A stretch of DNA of 64,000 nt from positions 1-64,000 of the forward strand of contig JAGBDE010000005.1 of NCBI GenBank assembly GCA_017937655.1. Reading direction: 5' to 3'. The position numbers and the translations under genes are program-made. Positions 62,701 to 64,000 of this stretch are shown one piece after another. The notes below the pieces were generated by a model that was not told where the DNA came from, searched no databases, and worked only from the letters and a program-made list of their open reading frames with translations. The DNA is from Clostridia bacterium. GTDB taxonomy: Bacteria; Bacillota; Clostridia; Christensenellales; Aristaeellaceae. Every line of letters begins with the position of its first letter. Within the stretch, counting starts at the first letter, position 1.

Positions 62701-63543
62701 GATGTGATAAACGCCGGGAATAGAGGTAGTCCAGCTGAGAGAAGTGGTGGTAGGATCCAGACTGGTTTCAGGTACAACAACCGCACCGTTCGTTACGTCG
62801 GTTACATTGTAGGACAGCGTTACTGCTCCGGTAGTATTCAACTGCCAGGTTGCAGTTTCGTTGACCACAATGCCAAGATCCTTCTCGCTGGTGATGGTAA
62901 CAGTCAGCGGCACAGGAGTCTCGGTCTCCGCGGGAGCCTCGGTGATAACGACTTCCTCGGTTGCTTCCGGTTCCTCGGTAACAGGTACTTCGGTCACAGG
63001 TACCTCGGTAACAGGTACTTCGGTTACAGGTACCTCAGTCACAGGTACTTCAGTCACAGGAACCTCGGTAACAGGTACTTCGGTTACAGGTACTTCGGTT
63101 ACAGGTACTTCAGTCACAGGAACCTCGGTAACAGGTACTTCGGTTACAGGTACTTCAGTCACAGGAACCTCGGTAACAGGTACTTCGGTAGGTGCAAGGG
63201 TTTCCTCGATCACCTGGGCATAGCATTCACCGCCATGAGTATGGGCTTCCTTGCCACACACCATAGCACGGGAATAACACGCCTCAGCATGAACATGTTC
63301 CTCCGATTCCTGGAGTTCGCAAATCTGATGAACCGCATAGCAGTTCTCAGAATGAGAGTGTTCTTCAAGAACACAGATCAATTCGGAAGACATGGTAATA
63401 GCAGGCTGCATCAACTGCAATGCAACCACGCTAACAACCAGTACCGACAGCACGCTCAGAACAGCGATAGCTTTACGGCGCTTTGCTTTGTTAGTAAAGC
63501 AGTCCTGAATGTAAGAAGAAATTTTCCAATGCACACCGTTCAC
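53737..63543 (-). CDS. Giant LPXTG tip adhesin with Cys/His repeats
   Basis: A 3268-aa surface protein, probably the pilus tip. In order: signal anchor (about 25-46); three Cys/His motifs (about 57-108); 14 EVPVT repeats (about 118-188); beta domains; a CHAP-type domain (about 410-575; C464 in YSDWCAMF, H528 in ANHVGIVYD); 14 more Cys/His motifs in seven units (about 597-960) on Glu/Thr/Val linkers; a beta domain; a choice-of-anchor-A-like domain (about 1120-1460); seven pilin isopeptide domains starting near 1473, 1652, 1845, 2043, 2438, 2770 and 3062 (Lys in FQKTVNG, LYKNLDG, YYKQFGG, FYKRIEG, FYKYMNG), with a Pro/Thr linker near 1620. Sorting signal LPSTGG at 3230, membrane helix, RRKRERRYE. 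GTG start at 63543; another GTG three codons later is possible. Confidence 0.95.
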   Translation of the reverse strand: MNGVHWKISSYIQDCFTNKAKRRKAIAVLSVLSVLVVSVVALQLMQPAITMSSELICVLEEHSHSENCYAVHQICELQESEEHVHAEACYSRAMVCGKEAHTHGGECYAQVIEETLAPTEVPVTEVPVTEVPVTEVPVTEVPVTEVPVTEVPVTEVPVTEVPVTEVPVTEVPVTEVPVTEVPVTEVPVTEEPEATEEVVITEAPAETETPVPLTVTITSEKDLGIVVNETATWQLNTTGAVTLSYNVTDVTNGAVVVPETSLDPTTTSLSWTTSIPGVYHITFTVSDGAYNVSDTASLAVSDGNMVLGLTTDALYASPANSPIYHISQSGGTAPVKYQVSVLQDETEILSLTDYEQNTFTVAVQSWEKKSTITVNVKAVDANGVTAETSATLRCSGTLVETPAEWRSAFKGLELTGEWPKDLLMIAETQMGYAESQDNFVIESDGFYGYTRYGDWWHLPYSDWCAMFVSFCMDNAELPEDVFPQESNATRMRRDYASIGLFAKAGGDFIPSSGDLVFFDWDGDGKANHVGIVYDVSGSKVITIEGNHDAEVGKHEYKLNDPTIVGYGLINMAYEAMLEATSTEEPVESTVTPEGETSYYMCEVSEHVHGDECIDEVGNVICEVTEHVHTEECLVAPETTEEVIETEEPVVTEEVVETEEPVATEEVVETEEPVATEEPAETEEPVVEPTYYCGLEEHAHVEACIDAEGNVICEVAEHTHTEECTVAPVETEEPVVEPTYYCGLEEHAHVEACIDEEGNVICEVAEHTHTEECTVAPVETEEPVVEPTYYCGLEEHAHVETCFDAEGNLICEVAEHAHIEECTVAPEVTEEPVVEPTYYCGLEEHAHIETCFDAEGNLICEVAEHAHTEECTVAPEVTEEPVVEPTYYCGLEEHAHIETCFDAEGNLICEVAEHAHTEECLVEVVLYCAMEEHLHAEECYDEFGTLICQLEEHLHSDVCTKPQPTRYVYQDYYVYITIEIPEGVTLPFGSELVVTPVDKNSQLYSDTVDQAKTVTGKKSVEDLVYDICFMLNGVEVEPEGGEIIVRFHLAEDVLNSQDLLPEEFDINVVHMVDENTPELLENNALIHDDGTVQTVEFSTDSFSTYYVSVNLAGDIDPGTYRGKTFEYNDEYNAFVNNSEYSKYIVHTSPLGIAGSFHLVAFDTANVLAHCNGNILALNCVAQSNFGTNQLADELSYILNYKEINGGSGAKANHVLVVGSGHTIGLKDNGTALSINNVKMERPNKIIKDRDSNNRPFIDLEWVENQIRSISDNLYNQIDGLDWDKIITYNYWGSPSTSTPGTRAMGADVAVAQNGYWYTSPNGGFYMNPTINVNKIDGAAYVEMKPDTINGIERRLELTGFKKGHNGSLIINVDCSLMEGKTINLPPTMLYIDGKQTAASETGEFSNGKVIWNFTHAEGVTINTDTMVGSIIAPGATVNIKSNINGTVIADVINVKAESHRTDFTGTTRPSTIKDGFKKQVNGGVPKATENFVFIKEKWNPETNEWKEVGRAVNYGGEFHFSDITYTDANASTKGETYWYRVYEATEQPNLPAGSMYEISKVQYLVKDFVKLKPIPGMFCQMYQVEVKSSFYRLEDNNSNIDFTKLGKPIGAKDLIFNNIYVPNVTPTPAPTPTNPDAPTPSSTPESTPTPTPVPAKASISFNFQKTVNGNPADGNQKFSFEFEELVFHEEGNWEGKPIETLTNVSENLATSKFGTKTIEYPHKNENAETPTVTTTYWYRAYEQQSQEELDKTYEYSTNQYFIRVMVEDNYIYGTSIVATDYYVASGATYDGKLIDVPFVPEYDETDEEAPVLIGYIIDETVATYLGDGSGMVFNNNEKNRDPIPVNMGIDLYKNLDGQPVKGAAEDGTFPAFNFVLEKLTHQETPTGISSGWEKVDSTRNTNNQYTSTEDLIHFELDYAFETDIGVHWYRVYEDGTAAKKHTVSNGAVTESEEAYNFNGKNLVNSKDVYYIRVEVTMDEDYNLSASSEYFLHSNAIGTDNNNNRQIPEPSYKANGTEVDTSSMSTNGDHIFHNELQDVAAIALVDPGAYYKQFGGNPINNADQTDKYTFIMEQLIGSNWTQIQTTKNSQVKDQNDYGYVKFSDLTFDKPGTYWFRIREDQTPIVSTVLDTSEYIMKVEISDPATKKDGAYYKQGDSDVPAGIVNDNANYPVGADGFYYTLDGKRIYRSTTTFYKVNNEAVYGISAEEEQEAAVATYQMVTSSSSAIIDSSSPVTFYFTGLPETERTYEWYVYIGFTEKITNSDAINCSAVLSDENVGATLIGGYTAADDYVAVCRINDQGGYKPNKGFKDGTATVTINYTGDKTLTIDKVQLYQTHTGGNTNESQYFTASSWSGGTTEPPAPEEPDEPSGEEPTPEPTIRPNLLPLVIPDGKGGYMVNPQALENYVYNEDEPLKYPAGLELDFHYHDFNNKTFNFGNDAAEVQLKFYKRIEGVDEGEAPKQFQFELYERTEDLDWNLIQTATNEKTGENDKEHDNVYKYPIYFAPIRYDTPGEYWYKVVETQTSNTGYVLDTTNYFVRVIVSESFDVTEESFKVETDEHGVGNIVVSGQTSVNLQKQYISGNDVDAVKEGEGFIKLPEPIDPNNANNAKIIIYFSSISGEGKNSATARLYIYDDSGNSVDMHFNNVGQTSAMEIDNNLAANQAFFKSADNNWHRFKLVMENFNVEGTKLTFAGMKYQPSSGADFVEAQFADHPDGSTDTTVTPDGTHTIYTTIFDKDGKAIPDALVAATDNNHRTFTNTKITYVEEPDPVAAQLKMLKHVNNRLYVNGAGDFQFELQTLEGEKWVNAGIPNTTNDNDGNVIFVGDAENEAHPLTFKASDIGTPRWFRVVEKVGDGNYIYSGEAYVFKVETLRSNGQLVTNVTTFQQPSSQDGVNMTAGLAGTYNAGDSMTASFTVPEQTDWNKGDGGFQLTINTGIANENYNTGSFDVTIGNSTYANDYPVNYNDQKIIWLTNDLTPGSQKVDLKLNSGGPIKVTSAYITYKDVNGAQQSLKLTPVNTCNANDGSNIIVNGTVDESLLTRTTTGNNVFHNTTRVDKPSETEINLHFYKYMNGLLYSGNSKFDFHLKKLDEQADGTYKVSNTEVVPVTQNSGHLITFDKIKYEGIGTHYYVAYEEPTNYNGDRADYKERYFTAEDSYVVKVVVSRNDGNLSAKAYYYRNPLEGQIKVGDFINIKDLGTALYEYETAVGEDGLAITSGTRPGFYNETTQNAELPSTGGAGTLLYTAGGLLLMAATLLYWYVTRRKRERRYE
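60745..61479 (-). repeat. Five 147-bp tandem coding repeats (49 aa)
   Basis: Units begin at 61479, 61332, 61185, 61038 and 60891 (minus strand), exactly 147 bp apart; the last diverges after about 110 bp. Each encodes TYYCGLEEHAH, EGNxICEVAEHxH and an acidic TEEPVVEP linker. The copies differ at few positions, indicating recent duplication. Confidence 0.95.
62981..63190 (-). repeat. Fourteen 15-bp coding repeats (EVPVT)
   Basis: Plus-strand unit ACAGGTACTTCGGTC with wobble-type variants, 14 copies in frame. A 45-bp super-unit of three variants recurs at 63041-63085 and 63101-63145. The protein product is a Pro/Thr/Val/Glu spacer. Confidence 0.97.
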
Positions 63544-63587
63544 CTTACCTTTGCTGGATATAGAACAAACGAAGAAGTGAAATATAC

Positions 63588-64000
63588 TTAGTCGACAAGT
63601 CCGGCATCGCGGAAGGGCCAGACTTTGAAGATAACATGGCCAACAATTTCATCTGCAGCGACGCAGCCAATCAAACTGCTTCGGCTATCAACAGATTCTG
63701 CTCTGTGGTCTCCCAGAACGAAGACGCCGTTATCGGGCACCTGATAAGGATACTCAATATCGCTGATACCAAGGCTTTTTTCGATAACATAAGGCTCGTC
63801 GAGGAGGGTTCCGTTTACGGTTACATTGCCGTCCTCGTCAATTTCCACCCAGTCGCCTTGAGTCGCGATAACGCGTTTCAGGAGGAGCTTGTTATTGAAG
63901 TAAAAACCTACCACTTGGCCTTGTTGAAAATTGGTCGTTTTTACTGCAATAACGATGTCGCCATCATTCATGTTAGGTTCCATACTGGTTCCAGTAATTT
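63588..64000 (-). CDS. lepB: Signal peptidase I (C-terminal part, cut by window edge)
   Basis: About 137 visible residues of a type I signal peptidase. The catalytic Ser is in GTSMEPNM at the very edge, the Lys base in LLLKRVIA, and box E is GDHRAESVDSR. The N-terminal membrane anchor lies beyond position 64000. It is 44 nt upstream of the giant adhesin gene on the same strand, as is usual for pilus clusters with a dedicated peptidase. Confidence 0.92.
   Translation of the reverse strand, partial: ITGTSMEPNMNDGDIVIAVKTTNFQQGQVVGFYFNNKLLLKRVIATQGDWVEIDEDGNVTVNGTLLDEPYVIEKSLGISDIEYPYQVPDNGVFVLGDHRAESVDSRSSLIGCVAADEIVGHVIFKVWPFRDAGLVD

Noticed and set aside
62981-63190. CRISPR-like array of short repeats
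   Set aside because: The repeats are 15 bp, directly adjacent without spacers, and in frame within the adhesin gene.
56896-63591. A 2231-aa open frame on the plus strand opposite the adhesin
   Set aside because: It is the mirror of the adhesin gene; Glu/Val/Thr-rich coding leaves few stops on the other strand. No ribosome site, and the other strand has signal, repeat and LPXTG logic.

Overview
The window looks like chromosomal DNA of a Gram-positive anaerobe of class Clostridia, probably a gut commensal. The evidence is gene content: a low-GC-type Firmicutes gene set (Asp23/AmaP/DUF2273, RemA, YicC-RemA-Gmk-RpoZ-CoaBC, MrfAB, GGGtGRT protein, LPXTG sorting signals, class C sortase), strong AGGAGG-type ribosome sites and sigma-A promoters. 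Most genes are GC-rich at third positions. The pilus locus at the right end and the DUF5131 gene at about 39.3-40.0 kb look less GC-rich by eye. I cannot name a genus.

Layout. 1-3.8 kb (minus): an envelope-stress/housekeeping operon asp23-amaP-DUF2273-nusB-M22 (TsaD-like)-folD. 3.8-8.3 kb (minus): hisS, an SPL-type radical SAM gene, degV, traX-like, and a Sel1-repeat gene. 8.4-12.6 kb (plus): mrfA-mrfB, the mitomycin-type DNA repair pair, with a TPR gene as third member. 12.7-17.4 kb (plus): a polyamine uptake operon, XRE-cupin regulator then potABCD. 17.4-20.3 kb (minus): an XRE/S24-like regulator, a YitT transporter, a methyltransferase and a small membrane protein. 20.5-23.3 kb (plus): a NifU-like scaffold with the GGGtGRT protein, then a zinc-ribbon membrane protein coupled to a GNAT acetyltransferase. 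23.4-30.5 kb (minus): EamA exporter, SGNH hydrolase, MATE exporter, a secreted BACON/C39-like protease, and an MFS transporter with a glycerophosphodiesterase. 30.6-33.9 kb (plus): yicC-remA-gmk-rpoZ-coaBC. 34-41.6 kb (minus): Fe-type alcohol dehydrogenase, sbcC/sbcD, DUF5131 and a GltS-type symporter. 41.6-42 kb: a non-coding stretch with a tRNA 3'-end remnant next to a terminator. 42-46.2 kb (minus): a VWA protein, a macro-domain protein translationally coupled to two related membrane proteins, a PanE-family reductase and a MarR regulator. 46.3-50 kb (plus): AqpZ, an alpha/alpha-toroid protein and a GH63-like glycosidase. 50-51.2 kb (minus): an acidic-tail protein and a phosphoribosyltransferase. 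51.2-64 kb (minus): a sortase-assembled pilus locus reading signal peptidase I (cut by the window edge), a 3268-aa LPXTG adhesin, a major pilin and a class C sortase.

The pilus locus is the most striking region. The adhesin carries 17 copies of a compact Cys/His motif (C-x4-HxH-x3-C, one copy with a longer first spacer), five near-identical 147-bp tandem repeats, a 14-unit EVPVT repeat, a CHAP-type catalytic domain, a choice-of-anchor-A-like domain and seven pilin-type isopeptide domains. Other points worth attention are the macro/twin-membrane-protein operon, the mrfAB-TPR grouping, several perfect palindromes placed at promoters next to regulator genes, and the tRNA scar.
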